From: Marinomonas balearica
GTDB taxonomy: Bacteria; Pseudomonadota; Gammaproteobacteria; Pseudomonadales; Marinomonadaceae
NCBI RefSeq assembly: GCF_004362145.1
Contig: NZ_SNXC01000012.1
Span: forward strand, 124,001 to 188,000
Length of the DNA stretch: 64,000 bases
Direction: 5' to 3'
The notes beneath the pieces are model-generated. The model saw only the letters and a list, made by a program, of their open reading frames with translations. It did no database searches and was not told the DNA's origin. The stretch's first letter is position 1. The number at the start of each line of letters is the position of its first letter. The position numbers and the translations under genes were made by a program. Positions 26,401 to 34,713 of the stretch are shown here, in pieces.

Positions 26401-26859
26401 ATAACCAATGGAAAGCGGTATACCTAAAAGCACTTCTAAGGCAGACGCTAAAATAGCCGCTTCAATGGCAAAAAAGATAAAGGTGAAAGTCGCGTAAATC
26501 AGCGATGTGATGGTTGATCCGAGGTACCCAAAACCTGCACCTCGAGTCAGTAAATCAATGTCTAAACCGTGCTTAGCAGAATAGTAAGCAATCGGAAAAC
26601 CGGTCACGAAAAAAACGGCCAACACCGTCAAAATAGCGGCAACAGCATTGGTAAAGCCGTAACTTAGAGTGATAACGGCGGCTAAACCTTCTAATGCGAG
26701 AAAGGCTGCTGCACCCAGTGCAGTATGACCCACGCGCTCGATCGACATGGTATGACCTTGCTTTGACGTATAACGCAAGGCGTAGTCTTCCATGGTTTGG
26801 TCTGCTACCCATTTATTGTAATGGCGCCTAACTTTAAAGATCTTTTGAGCAGCAGACAT
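23404..26859 (-). CDS. Hybrid histidine kinase with an N-terminal NCS1 nucleobase-permease domain
   Basis: 1151 residues. Residues about 35-480 are a polytopic domain that reads like an NCS1 (purine-cytosine/allantoin/hydantoin) permease. A Cys-rich segment follows (511-548: CGIC at 511-514, then Cys526, 534, 537, 538, 544, 548), probably metal-binding. Next come two more membrane helices (about 582-600 and 618-638) and a coiled linker. The HisKA domain has His694 (GISHELRTP), and the ATPase domain has N-box near 812, DTGVGI 839-844 and PGTGLGL 868-874. The receiver has Asp936/937, phospho-Asp980 and Lys1030. A 90-residue helical tail has no recognisable Hpt histidine. Transporter-fused kinases (compare CbrA with its SSS domain) sense or respond to transported solutes. 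Position beside urease and urea-uptake genes suggests purine, allantoin or urea as the signal; that is inference. Confidence 0.88.
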   Translation of the reverse strand: MSAAQKIFKVRRHYNKWVADQTMEDYALRYTSKQGHTMSIERVGHTALGAAAFLALEGLAAVITLSYGFTNAVAAILTVLAVFFVTGFPIAYYSAKHGLDIDLLTRGAGFGYLGSTITSLIYATFTFIFFAIEAAILASALEVLLGIPLSIGYALSALLVIPIVTHGIRAISRFQNGTQWIWLVLQFAAIAVVLTTEYRHIDDWSNYTPPQLPEGAHFDWVLFGAAASVLFALMAQIGEQVDYLRFFPKKTNENAKRWWFWLVLAGPGWVFIGAIKMLLGSFLAYLAISDGASAIQATDPTFLYQRIFLFLTTSPTTALILAAVFVFICQMKINLTNAYAGSIAWSNFFSRLTHSHPGRVVWLVFNVTIALLLMELGIYQALGAILSVFAISAVSWLGSLAADLLINKPLGLSPNYIEFKRAHLYDINPVGTGSMLIATVIGLVSYLGAFGEVAKSLSHFISLATCFVCVPAIAWFTKGKYYLARQSPELVPLIDAERVRHPHANLVTLTCGICQNKFETEDMSFCPAYIQPICSLCCSLDVRCLESCKPRANISAQSGYFLRLFLPKRAVKAISSRFGRFTLLLFFINLINAALMLLIYRQMSPETASEAVLLQDTMWALFFTLLIVSGVLSWLFLLAHESRVVAQKESNRQTRKLVKEIDAHQETDRALQDAKELAERANEAKSRYLTGISHELRTPLQSIIGYAQLLSDKKDVPTQHQNGLDIIQRSGLYLADLIEGLLDISKIEAGRFDLYRNTVDLPNLIEQLESMFEMQAKGKGIEFELNIRAPLPRFVVTDEKRLRQILINLLSNAVKYTQKGKVTFEINYRNQVAEFHILDTGVGIKPEYLQRIFDPFERVRDKYSANLPGTGLGLTIVKLLTEIMGGDLKANSKVGTGSEFTVSLLLPWVNHPDAQTSLHQRIVSYEGYQRSIMVVDDDPVVRGLLSDILSPIGFNVLEASDAKACLEQLDSVSPDLFILDVSMPGMDGLSLAKHLRDQGFTSPIVMLSADAQESQRKPDEQAAFNQYLVKPINNGTLLEVVKSWLAIEWVYQSSNTDSEAHLVSEFDPKEDEKRSDPVDENAYIQDHDLIRELIAFSEMGYKKGIRSTLDSLDQMKWMSELHMNHLEALYKSFQFESIAQYLEQHLQQPSS

Positions 26860-26889
26860 TTAAGCGCACCTTTAAAGCAAATCGAAGAT

Positions 26890-26940
26890 CTTACCCCTCC
26901 CGCTCCTCTTAAAAAGAAGAAGGAGGATCGGAGGGGTAAG
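26890..26940. repeat. Palindromic hairpin in the hupE/kinase gap
   Basis: Perfect 11-bp outer arms CTTACCCCTCC/GGAGGGGTAAG enclose inner CTCCT/AGGAG arms around an A/T-rich loop. The inner core (CCTCCTTCTTTTTAAGA on the minus strand) recurs almost exactly in the hairpin at 33099. Confidence 0.75.
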
Positions 26941-26947
26941 TTGTTAT

Positions 26948-27547
26948 TTACGCTACCGCAAGAACAACACCAGCAAGAGCAATAACAGAACCAGAAATAC
27001 GCGTCACAACAGGCGTACCAAAACGTGTTGCTAGTTGACCAAGACCCACTCCCACTAGGTGCAATGCCGTTGTCGCAAGAGCAAAACCAATTGCGTATTG
27101 AATGCCATTTGCTGTCATTGGCATTTCAGCTCCGTGCGCCGCACCGTGGAACATTGCAAATGCGCCAGCAATGGCTGCACATGCAACAACTGGAAGGCGC
27201 TTAGCACCCAATACCAATGTTCCTAGAACGACCACTGACAATAGAATACCTTGCTCAACGAACGGTAGGTTCAAACCTGAAACAGCCATCGAGCCACCCA
27301 ACACCATTGCGATTACAAACGCGGCTGGCACAGCCCAAAGTGCGCGTCCACCCATTGCCGCCGCCCAAAGACCAACTGCAACCATCGCAAGAAGATGATC
27401 TAATCCGCCCATAGGGTGCATTAAACCCGACATAAAGCTAGACACATGCTCGTGACCAGCATGGGCCAACGCTGTGCCAGAAGTAGCTGCAAGAGCAGAA
27501 GCAGCTAACACTTTAGCTGACATTCCTTTAGAAAAAGATAAACGCAT
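26948..27547 (-). CDS. ureJ: HupE/UreJ-family membrane protein
   Basis: 199 residues: a signal sequence (ending near GTALAHAGHEH), then six hydrophobic segments. The HupE/UreJ signature is HPMGGLDHLLAMVAVGLWAA, with further metal-ligand candidates in FHGAAHGAEM. HupE/UreJ proteins bring nickel (or cobalt) across the envelope for urease or hydrogenase. Position 24 bases after ureG makes it UreJ. It is followed by a hairpin and then the hybrid kinase. Confidence 0.9.
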   Translation of the reverse strand: MRLSFSKGMSAKVLAASALAATSGTALAHAGHEHVSSFMSGLMHPMGGLDHLLAMVAVGLWAAAMGGRALWAVPAAFVIAMVLGGSMAVSGLNLPFVEQGILLSVVVLGTLVLGAKRLPVVACAAIAGAFAMFHGAAHGAEMPMTANGIQYAIGFALATTALHLVGVGLGQLATRFGTPVVTRISGSVIALAGVVLAVA

Positions 27548-27571
27548 GAAGAAATCTCCTAAATAGATAAA

Positions 27572-28219
27572 TTAAACGACCGCTTTTGCCGGTGGTATTT
27601 GTTTCGCTTCCAGCATCCCTTCAGACACAATAAATTGAATAATGTCATCTAAGCCTTCTGCTTTTTTCAAGTTGGAAAACACAAAAGGACGCGCGCCGCG
27701 CTGTGCTTTTGCGTCTTGATCCATCACATCCAGTGACGCACCAACCAACGGAGCCAAGTCCGTTTTATTAATAATCAACAGATCAGACTTAGTAATGCCC
27801 GGTCCACCTTTACGTGGGATTTTATCGCCCGCTGAAACGTCAATAACGTAGATCGTTAAATCAGACAATTCAGGGCTGAAAGTCGCCGATAGATTATCAC
27901 CTCCTGATTCAACAAACACCACATCCAATTCACCATGACGTGCTAATAATTCATCTATTGCTGACAAGTTCATAGACGCGTCTTCACGTATCGCGGTATG
28001 TGGGCAACCGCCCGTCTCTACGCCTACAATTCGATCGGCTTCCAGCGCTTCATGACGCGTCAAGAATTTCGCGTCTTCCTGCGTGTAGATGTCGTTCGTA
28101 ACAACGGCGATGTTGTAATACTCACGCATTGCAGAACACAATGAACGAAGTAATGCCGTTTTACCGGACCCTACTGGACCGCCAATCCCTATACGCAGCG
28201 TTTGCTTTGGTTTTGTCAT
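27572..28219 (-). CDS. ureG: Urease accessory GTPase UreG
   Basis: 215 residues of the SIMIBI GTPase class. The P-loop is [11 protein letters not shown], the nickel-binding Cys-Pro-His motif is in [14 protein letters not shown], then [10 protein letters not shown] and the guanine-specificity motif NKTD. UreG hydrolyses GTP to drive nickel delivery to the UreDF-apourease complex. It is separated from ureF by a 140-base gap with a palindromic repeat. Confidence 0.97.
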   Translation of the reverse strand: MTKPKQTLRIGIGGPVGSGKTALLRSLCSAMREYYNIAVVTNDIYTQEDAKFLTRHEALEADRIVGVETGGCPHTAIREDASMNLSAIDELLARHGELDVVFVESGGDNLSATFSPELSDLTIYVIDVSAGDKIPRKGGPGITKSDLLIINKTDLAPLVGASLDVMDQDAKAQRGARPFVFSNLKKAEGLDDIIQFIVSEGMLEAKQIPPAKAVV

Positions 28220-28267
28220 TGCTATTACCTATCTTTTAAAATTCTAATCTTGTTGGCTGATGCCTAT

Positions 28268-28356
28268 GACCCCTCCCTAATCCACCCCTTTTAAGGGGAG
28301 GAAAAAGAAAATCCGATCTACTCCCCCTTTTTTAAGGCGGAGGTTGGGAGAGGGTC
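28268..28356. repeat. Palindromic repeat element in the ureG/ureF gap
   Basis: An 89-base element opens GACCCCTCCCTAA and closes with the inverted TTGGGAGAGGGTC. Each half contains its own small stem (CCCC TTTTAAGGGG, and CCCCC with GGCGG). The copy at 37583-37679 has the same layout. It lies between same-strand genes with no ORF inside. Confidence 0.8.
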
Positions 28357-28359
28357 TAT

Positions 28360-29037
28360 CTATGATCTAAATAACCGTGAATATTGCGTCTCATGCAAAC
28401 AACTCGCAATCGCCACAGCGGGAAGTCCCGCGCCCACATCGTCTTCATCAAGCGTTTTTGATAACTGGATCGCTTCGGTGAGTACAGGCTGGAGTGTACC
28501 AAACAAAACCTGAGCTTGAGTTTGGCCTAACGGAACCAACTTCGTCGCCGCAGCGATTTGGTTCTCTAACCACGACCATGTAAAACCCAGCGCCGCTGTA
28601 TCAAATTCTATGTTCCAATCACTTGCGGCAATCGCAAATAAAATGGTGAAGCTCACTTCTTCTGCTTTTGAGAATGGTGTATCTATCTCCAAACTTCGAA
28701 GCAGACGTGCCAAGGCTTCTCCCATCGCAGAATCGTTCAGTCTCAGCTCTTTGGTTTCACGACAAGCCAAGGCCAAATCGTTCAATTCCACCATGCGAGC
28801 ATGATCCCGAGTCGCCCAAGCCGTCATCGCCAATCTCAATATCGGCAAGTCCACCCGTGCAAACGATTGCATCAGCTGAAGTGATGTCCAATCTTCTACC
28901 TGAGCCTGATTTTTAATCCAACCCTGATCGATCGCGTATTCTAGCCCTTGTGAAAATGCATATCCGCCAACGGGCAAACTCACACTGCTCAGCTGAAGTA
29001 ACCGCAACAATGCCCGATCAGTGGTGTTGATGTCCAT
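28360..29037 (-). CDS. ureF: Urease accessory protein UreF
   Basis: 225 residues, all-helical UreF. Family landmarks are LLQLSSVSLPVGGYAFSQGLEYA near the start and RDHARMVELNDLALACRETKELR in the middle. UreF couples UreD to UreG and gates nickel insertion. ATG 29037 (MDINTTDRALL) overlaps the ureE end by 20 bases. An upstream in-frame start at 29079 would only add residues read through ureE. Confidence 0.95.
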   Translation of the reverse strand: MDINTTDRALLRLLQLSSVSLPVGGYAFSQGLEYAIDQGWIKNQAQVEDWTSLQLMQSFARVDLPILRLAMTAWATRDHARMVELNDLALACRETKELRLNDSAMGEALARLLRSLEIDTPFSKAEEVSFTILFAIAASDWNIEFDTAALGFTWSWLENQIAAATKLVPLGQTQAQVLFGTLQPVLTEAIQLSKTLDEDDVGAGLPAVAIASCLHETQYSRLFRS

Positions 29038-29458
29038 GACTATAGGCTCCAGATTCCGGTTTGAAAATGGCTTCTTCATGAGTCACGACCAAGCCTAAAA
29101 GGTGAAGCATTTCCTCTAGCACATGGTCAGGCTTAATGCGTAACCAACGCGCACCGACTTCAACTTTGGTATGTCGATTTCCAAGGTGGTAGCAGGCTTT
29201 AGCAAACACTTCCCAATCATCGCAGCTCGCATGCGAGACAGGTTCAACTGCGCCCACCACTTGCACCACTTTATTACACTCGGAGCGCAAATACTCGCCA
29301 ACCAATAAAGGCTTACCGCGCTCTAAAAATACACGCACCTCTTCACCATTTTCCGCTGTGAGTTTCAAACGACCGCGCTCTCGCTGATCGGAATCCAACA
29401 TAACGGTTGTAAACACATCTTCGTGGCAATGTGTGCCCAATCGAGTATAAATATCCAA
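29018..29458 (-). CDS. ureE: Urease nickel metallochaperone UreE (TTG start)
   Basis: 146 residues: an N-terminal peptide-binding domain (MLDSDQRERGRLKL, FLERGKPLLVGEYL), then a metallochaperone domain with the key nickel histidine in YHLGNRHTKVEV. It ends in a short His-rich tail (YSHGHQHH). Longer in-frame starts exist up to 29521, but AGGAGG lies six bases before a TTG at 29458 (LDIYTRL), which matches normal UreE length. UreE hands nickel to UreG. Confidence 0.92.
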   Translation of the reverse strand: MDIYTRLGTHCHEDVFTTVMLDSDQRERGRLKLTAENGEEVRVFLERGKPLLVGEYLRSECNKVVQVVGAVEPVSHASCDDWEVFAKACYHLGNRHTKVEVGARWLRIKPDHVLEEMLHLLGLVVTHEEAIFKPESGAYSHGHQHH

Positions 29459-29517
29459 ACTATTCCTCCTAAGACCCTTCCGTTCTCCTGCTTGAGAAAA
29501 ACGGACACCGTATGCTG

Positions 29518-29545
29518 ACAACCTCCACTACGAACTGGAGGTTGT
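29518..29545. repeat. Hairpin in the ureC/ureE gap
   Basis: A perfect 10-bp inverted repeat, ACAACCTCCA/TGGAGGTTGT, with an 8-base loop sits in the 100-base space between ureC and ureE. No T-tract follows, so transcription probably continues. Confidence 0.7.
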
Positions 29546-29558
29546 AGGGTCTACATCA

Positions 29559-31277
29559 CTAAAACAAATTATATAACTGCGCCAAAGGCAATTCTTTGGC
29601 AGGTTCACACGTTAACAATTCACCGTCCGCACGCACTTCGTACGTTTGCGGATCGACGGTAATGTCTGGCATCCAATCGTTGTGAACCATGTCTTTTTTG
29701 CTGACTGTACGGGTGTTTTTACACGCCACCAGTGAACGATCTAAACCAAGGCGGTCTTTAATACCATTTTTTAAAGCTGCATCGGACACAAAGGTCACCG
29801 ACGTTGCCGCACTGGCCTTACCAAACGAACCAAACATCGGACGATAATGAACCGGTTGTGGGGTTGGGATAGACGCATTTGGGTCGCCCATCGGCGCACT
29901 TGCGATCATTCCGCCTTTAATGATCATCGACGGTTTAACCGCAAAAAAGGCAGGCTTCCACAACACCAAATCGGCCAATTTACCCGGCTCAATGGAACCC
30001 ACTTCATGGCTCATGCCATGCGCAATTGCAGGGTTGATTGTATATTTTGCAATATAACGCTTAGCACGAAAGTTATCTGCACCCAGTTCTTGATCTTCCG
30101 GTAGCAGACCGAACTGTTGCTTCATCTTATGCGCGGTTTGCCATGTACGAGTAACCACTTCTCCCACTCGGCCCATTGCCTGAGAGTCAGAAGAGATCAT
30201 CGAGAACGCACCACGATCATGAAACACATCCTCTGCCGCAATGGTTTCCTTACGAATACGAGAATCGGCAAACGCAACATCTTCTGGAATGTTGCTGTCC
30301 AAGTGGTGGCACACCATCAACATATCAAGGTGTTCATCAACGGTATTGTGAGTATATGGACGCGTAGGGTTGGTTGAAGACGGCAACACATTTGGCTGAC
30401 CTGCTGCACGAATGATATCCGGCGCATGACCACCACCCGCACCTTCCGTGTGATAGGTATGAATAACACGGTCTTTGAACGCACCTAAAGTGCTGTCCAC
30501 AAAGCCCGACTCATTAAGCGTATCGGTATGAATCGCCACTTGAACATCATACTTTTCAGCGACAGACAAACAACAATCAATCGAAGCAGGTGTTGTACCC
30601 CAATCTTCGTGAAGCTTAAGACCACACGCGCCGGCTTCCAGTTGTTCTTCTAACGCCTCCGGTAAGCTGGCGTTACCTTTACCAAGAAAGCCAAGGTTCA
30701 TCGGCATACTGTCTGTTGCTTGAAGCATCTTTCCGATATACCAAGGTCCCGGTGTACAAGTCGTAGCATTGGTGCCAGTTGCAGGCCCAGTTCCGCCGCC
30801 AATCATGGTTGTTACACCAGATGTCAGCGCTTCTTCAATTTGTTGTGGGCAGATAAAGTGTATGTGTGAGTCAATGCCACCCGCCGTTAAGATTGAACCT
30901 TCTCCGGCAATGACTTCCGTACCCGGCCCAACGACAATATCAACATTATCTTGGACATCTGGATTACCCGCTTTACCCACTTTGAAAATACGGCCTTCTT
31001 TAACGCCGACATCGCCTTTAACAATGCCCCAGTGATCAATCACTAAAGCATTGGTAATCACAAGATCAACCGCAACATCGTTGGTTAACTGGCTTTGCCC
31101 CATACCATCACGAATAACCTTACCACCGCCAAATTTCACTTCATCGCCGTAAGTTGTAAAGTCTTTCTCTACTTGAACCCAAAGGTCCGTGTCGCCCAAG
31201 CGCACTTTATCGCCGGTTGTTGGACCAAACATTTGAGCGTAGCTGGCACGGTCCATCGTTTTTTTGGATGTACTCAT
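29559..31277 (-). CDS. ureC: Urease alpha subunit (catalytic)
   Basis: 572 residues. All nickel-site residues are visible: His138 and His140 (DSHIHF), carbamylated Lys221 (GLKLHED), His250 (VAIHTD), His276 (TYHTEG) and Asp364. The flap Cys323-His324 (MVCHHLD) is also present. Every one is offset by four from Klebsiella numbering. Urease splits urea into ammonia and carbamate. It overlaps ureB by four bases and ends LAQLYNLF, the usual terminus. Confidence 0.98.
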   Translation of the reverse strand: MSTSKKTMDRASYAQMFGPTTGDKVRLGDTDLWVQVEKDFTTYGDEVKFGGGKVIRDGMGQSQLTNDVAVDLVITNALVIDHWGIVKGDVGVKEGRIFKVGKAGNPDVQDNVDIVVGPGTEVIAGEGSILTAGGIDSHIHFICPQQIEEALTSGVTTMIGGGTGPATGTNATTCTPGPWYIGKMLQATDSMPMNLGFLGKGNASLPEALEEQLEAGACGLKLHEDWGTTPASIDCCLSVAEKYDVQVAIHTDTLNESGFVDSTLGAFKDRVIHTYHTEGAGGGHAPDIIRAAGQPNVLPSSTNPTRPYTHNTVDEHLDMLMVCHHLDSNIPEDVAFADSRIRKETIAAEDVFHDRGAFSMISSDSQAMGRVGEVVTRTWQTAHKMKQQFGLLPEDQELGADNFRAKRYIAKYTINPAIAHGMSHEVGSIEPGKLADLVLWKPAFFAVKPSMIIKGGMIASAPMGDPNASIPTPQPVHYRPMFGSFGKASAATSVTFVSDAALKNGIKDRLGLDRSLVACKNTRTVSKKDMVHNDWMPDITVDPQTYEVRADGELLTCEPAKELPLAQLYNLF

Positions 31278-31609
31278 GATTTACTCTCCTCAGATGAGTC
31301 GGAGGTCAGTGTTCCCATTACATCGCCTCTAAAGCCGTAAATGGTTTTGCTGCCTGCGTATTCTACCAGCTCGACCTCTCGGCCTTGACCCGGCTCAAAA
31401 CGCACGGCTGTACCCGACGCGATATTAAGTCGAAAGCCTTTCGCTTTTTCTCGTTCGAAAACTAGGGCTGGATTCACTTCATAAAAATGGTAATGCGAGC
31501 CAATTTGAACAGGGCGATCTCCAGTATTTTCAACACGCAGAGTCAGAGTTTCACGCCCTTCATTTAGGATAATCGCCCCATCGGCGACTTGAATTTCACC
31601 AGGAATCAT
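31274..31609 (-). CDS. ureB: Urease beta subunit
   Basis: 111 residues beginning [20 protein letters not shown], the canonical UreB start, with VGSHYHF-type [12 protein letters not shown] and the [10 protein letters not shown] end. An in-frame start at 31669 is rejected because GGAGGG lies just before ATG 31609. It overlaps ureC (ATGA). Confidence 0.97.
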   Translation of the reverse strand: MIPGEIQVADGAIILNEGRETLTLRVENTGDRPVQIGSHYHFYEVNPALVFEREKAKGFRLNIASGTAVRFEPGQGREVELVEYAGSKTIYGFRGDVMGTLTSDSSEESKS

Positions 31610-31695
31610 TACAGTCCCTCCAAGAAACAGTACAAAAGCAGATAACCGCTTCACCTTGATGCTGAGCATCAGGGCAAAATAGTACGCTGCATTTT

Positions 31696-31998
31696 CTAAT
31701 TAATAGGGTTATGAACCGTGACTAATTTAGTCCCGTCCGGAAACGTTGCTTCGACTTGAACTTCATGAATCAAATCGGCAACCCCGTCCATAACCTGATC
31801 GGCGCTCAACAATGTTTTGCCAAACGCCATCAATTCAGCCACCGTTTTTCCATCACGAGCGCCTTCAATAATTTCCATGGTGATGTAAGCCATGGCCTCT
31901 GGATAATTCAGCTTGAGACCGCGATTTAAGCGACGCTCAGCCAACAAAGCGGCAGTAAATACCAGCAGCTTGTCTTTTTCTCTTGGTAGTAATTCCAT
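31696..31998 (-). CDS. ureA: Urease gamma subunit
   Basis: 100 residues matching UreA throughout: [53 protein letters not shown]. First structural subunit gene, 86 bases upstream of ureB. Confidence 0.97.
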   Translation of the reverse strand: MELLPREKDKLLVFTAALLAERRLNRGLKLNYPEAMAYITMEIIEGARDGKTVAELMAFGKTLLSADQVMDGVADLIHEVQVEATFPDGTKLVTVHNPIN

Positions 31999-32029
31999 TG
32001 TCGTCTCTTGATTTAGTAAATTTTAATTA

Positions 32030-32098
32030 TCCTATAGGGCATTGCCCTGTGGGCCGTCGCTCTATAGGACATAATGACCCCATGTACAAACGGGGGTC
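32030..32098. repeat. Two hairpins in the ureD/ureA gap
   Basis: TCCTATAG (32030-32037) pairs with CTATAGGA (32062-32069), enclosing a smaller GGGC-att-GCCC. Next to it GACCCC pairs with GGGGTC across 32075-32098. Both lie in the 104-base gap. Confidence 0.65.
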
Positions 32099-32102
32099 GT
32101 TG

Positions 32103-32987
32103 TTAAGTCGCCCATATCCTTGGCTCACATGCCGCCCTTCCCAGTAATTCAGGGCGTACTAATTGCCAACATGTTGTAAACAATCGTTTCATTCTTTCGC
32201 TGTCATTGTTTAGACTTCGAATGACAATAAATTCATCTACAAGCGTAGCACCGGATACTCCGTCTGCCTCGCGGCACGCGTCTTTTAATGATTCCAGAAG
32301 TGCGGCGTTTTCGTGCTTAAATGGCCCAGCGATTAAAACACCGTTGACCGGATTCGCCTGAAGCCCTGCCGCCCTTGTCATCAAATCGCGACTTTGTGCA
32401 TCGATAAGCAAACGCTCTCTTAATCGAATACGACCATCCACACGGATTTGAATGCATTGATCCGCCTGACCCTCGCTGAAGTCCAACTGATTAGCGGGTA
32501 AACCAAAACAAGTCACTTCCCAGCCAATAAAACGCGCAGATCCATGAAGTTCGACTTTATTAATCAGCTTGGTATTCGCATTGGGATACAAAATCGTTTC
32601 TTGAGGCAACCATTCCATTACGGCGTCTTTGGCGACATGAAGGTGAGTTGTTTGACGCTGTAGCGTTTTATCGGGTCTGGCTTTATATACTCGTCCAGCT
32701 CCGGGGGTGGTGATCAATACATGTGTATCAGGCGTTTGTTTAGATTCAATAACCAATTCATCGCCCGAAACCAAACCACCGGGGGGATGTAAAAGATAAA
32801 CGTGAGCGGTGTCTTTTCCTTCTGGATAAAACGGTTTCTGAACGTATAACGGGCCTTTATGGTCGCACGTTTTCAAAACAGTACCACGCGCCGTTTGATC
32901 AAATCCCAGTTTCAAATAAGCCTGCCACTGGCTAACAGGAGCGACAAAATGTTCAGTACTTACTACGGGCTCTGCCAATAGGCTCAT
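32103..32987 (-). CDS. ureD: Urease accessory protein UreD (UreH)
   Basis: 294 residues with UreD landmarks: HPPGGLVSGDELVIE, LITTPGAGRVYKA, and the EWLPQETILYPNA block. UreD docks on apourease and provides the route for nickel from UreG via UreF. It heads the ure genes and is preceded by a 161-base gap holding a hairpin and a possible sigma54 promoter. Confidence 0.95.
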   Translation of the reverse strand: MSLLAEPVVSTEHFVAPVSQWQAYLKLGFDQTARGTVLKTCDHKGPLYVQKPFYPEGKDTAHVYLLHPPGGLVSGDELVIESKQTPDTHVLITTPGAGRVYKARPDKTLQRQTTHLHVAKDAVMEWLPQETILYPNANTKLINKVELHGSARFIGWEVTCFGLPANQLDFSEGQADQCIQIRVDGRIRLRERLLIDAQSRDLMTRAAGLQANPVNGVLIAGPFKHENAALLESLKDACREADGVSGATLVDEFIVIRSLNNDSERMKRLFTTCWQLVRPELLGRAACEPRIWAT

Positions 32988-33057
32988 AACACCTCTACTA
33001 CTTATTCATATGTCTGTGCTTATGCACCAAGATGGGCACAAACAAATCTATTCCCCA

Positions 33058-33073
33058 TGCGAAATTCGTGCCC
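33058..33073 (-). promoter_or_regulatory. Possible sigma54 promoter upstream of ureD
   Basis: On the minus strand GGGCACGAATTTCGCA resembles TGGCACG-N4-TTGCA. The essential GG and GC are ten bases apart; two positions differ from the consensus. It lies about 70 bases before the ureD start, which fits nitrogen (NtrC) control of urease. Confidence 0.35.
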
Positions 33074-33098
33074 AGTTTTTTTCACTGTGTCACAAACA

Positions 33099-33135
33099 GC
33101 CTAGCCTCCGTCTTATAAAAAGAAGGAGGCTAGGC
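33099..33135. repeat. Hairpin in the urtE/ureD gap
   Basis: Perfect 11-bp arms GCCTAGCCTCC/GGAGGCTAGGC with a 15-base A/T-rich loop, beginning 13 bases past the urtE stop. The minus-strand loop (TTCTTTTTATAAGA) is close to that of the hairpin at 26890. It may act as a terminator or mRNA-end stabiliser for urt. Confidence 0.75.
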
Positions 33136-33148
33136 ATAATAGCTCAAT

Positions 33149-33838
33149 TTATACTGCCAAATACTGCTTTATTAACTCATCATTTAGGTTTTCCATCTTA
33201 TCTGCTGCAACAATGCGGCCTTTTTCCATCAGACGAAACTCTTTACCCACCCGACGAGCAAAGCCCAATTTTTGTTCCACTAAGATCACAGTAAGCCCTT
33301 CTTCCTCATTCAATTTAAGAATGACGTCACCAATTTGCTTCACTATGTTCGGCTGAATGCCCTCATTTGGTTCATCCAATATAAGAACTTTGGGCTCCAG
33401 CACCAAAGCACGGCCAATGGCCAACTGTTGTTGTTGCCCTCCCGATAAGTCGCCACCTCGTCGATGCAGCATTTCCTTTAATACGGGAAAAAGCTCAAAG
33501 ATCTTTTCCGGAATCTCCTTACTTTTGCGAACAGGCAACCCAATACGAAGGTTTTCCTCAACCGTAAGCATAGGAAAAATATCACGACCTTGAGGCACAT
33601 AACCGATTCCTGCAAATGCTCGTCGCTCCGCGCTTTGTTTATGTAACTCCTCGTCGCCCATCGTGATTTCGCCACTTTGAATCGGTAATAGTCCCATTAT
33701 GGCCTTGAGCAAGGTCGTTTTGCCAACGCCGTTACGCCCCATAATACAAGTGATGGATTTAGGGACGATGTCGAGATCCAGATCCCAAAGAATTTGAGTG
33801 CCACCATACAGTTGGTTCACCTTATTAATGGAAATCAT
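33149..33838 (-). CDS. urtE: Urea ABC transporter ATPase UrtE
   Basis: A 229-residue LivF-type ATPase. Walker A is GRNGVGKTT, signature LSGGQQQQLAIGRAL, Walker B VLILDEPNEGIQP. MISINKVNQLYGGTQILWDL is a typical UrtE start. Overlaps urtD by four bases; last gene of urtABCDE. Confidence 0.95.
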   Translation of the reverse strand: MISINKVNQLYGGTQILWDLDLDIVPKSITCIMGRNGVGKTTLLKAIMGLLPIQSGEITMGDEELHKQSAERRAFAGIGYVPQGRDIFPMLTVEENLRIGLPVRKSKEIPEKIFELFPVLKEMLHRRGGDLSGGQQQQLAIGRALVLEPKVLILDEPNEGIQPNIVKQIGDVILKLNEEEGLTVILVEQKLGFARRVGKEFRLMEKGRIVAADKMENLNDELIKQYLAV

Positions 33839-34713
33839 GCCATCACTCCTGCTAGGTTGCCTTCATCATCCTGTTCTTCACCCAGATAAACTTCGATCAC
33901 ATCCTTATTGTTTTGAATCTGATCCATCGTGCCTTCTGCGAGAACCGACCCTTGATGGAGAACAGTGACAGTGCGAGCAATACTGCGAACAAACTCCATA
34001 TCATGCTCAACGACAATAACCGTGCGCTCCCCCGCCAATGACGTCAATAATTCCGCTGTTCGTTCTGTTTCCTGAGCTGTCATCCCCGCGACCGGTTCAT
34101 CAATCAGCAAGAGCCTCGGATCAGAAACCAACAACATTCCAATTTCTAACCATTGTTTCTGTCCGTGCGACAATGCGCCTGCTTTCATAAAGCGCTGTTT
34201 ACGCAACCCGATAATCGCTAGAACCTCATCAATACGATCAATTTCTGAGGGAGACAACCGAGAAAATAACGTGGGAAGAACCCGTTTATCGGTTTTTAAA
34301 GAAAGCTCAAGATTATCGAAAACAGTTTGTTCTTCAAAAACCGTCGGCTTTTGGAATTTCCTACCGATGCCAAGCTGGGCAATGTCCGCTTCATCTTTCG
34401 TTAAAAGATTATGATTTTGACCAAAATATACGGTGCCAGAATCGCACTGAGTTTTACCGGTAATGACATCCATAAGAGTCGTTTTTCCAGCACCATTCGC
34501 GCCAATTAAACACCGTAATTCACCGTCACCCACATACAGGTTAAGGTTATTCAGTGCTTTAAAACCATCGAAGCTTAAATTAAGACCTTCGACGTACAGA
34601 ATCATTTGATTCCCAACGTCGACCTGAGCTTGTTCCGGCGCTAAAAATGGCCACACCTGATCACGACGAAAAGTGTCTCGAAGGCCTTGTAAGGATTGAT
34701 CCAAGGTACTCAT
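33835..34713 (-). CDS. urtD: Urea ABC transporter ATPase UrtD
   Basis: A 292-residue LivG-type ATPase. Walker A GANGAGKTT, signature LSHGQKQWLEIGMLL (LSHGQ variant typical of UrtD), Walker B LLLIDEPVAGMT. About 40 residues precede the domain. Four-base overlaps with urtC and urtE indicate coupled translation. Confidence 0.95.
   Translation of the reverse strand: MSTLDQSLQGLRDTFRRDQVWPFLAPEQAQVDVGNQMILYVEGLNLSFDGFKALNNLNLYVGDGELRCLIGANGAGKTTLMDVITGKTQCDSGTVYFGQNHNLLTKDEADIAQLGIGRKFQKPTVFEEQTVFDNLELSLKTDKRVLPTLFSRLSPSEIDRIDEVLAIIGLRKQRFMKAGALSHGQKQWLEIGMLLVSDPRLLLIDEPVAGMTAQETERTAELLTSLAGERTVIVVEHDMEFVRSIARTVTVLHQGSVLAEGTMDQIQNNKDVIEVYLGEEQDDEGNLAGVMA

Noticed and set aside
29458..29521. Longer UreE with a 21-residue N-terminal extension
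   Set aside because: AGGAGG sits within that extension and points to the TTG at 29458, which gives normal family length.
31609..31669. N-terminally extended UreB
   Set aside because: The extension is just the open frame; GGAGGG lies immediately before the canonical MIPGE start.
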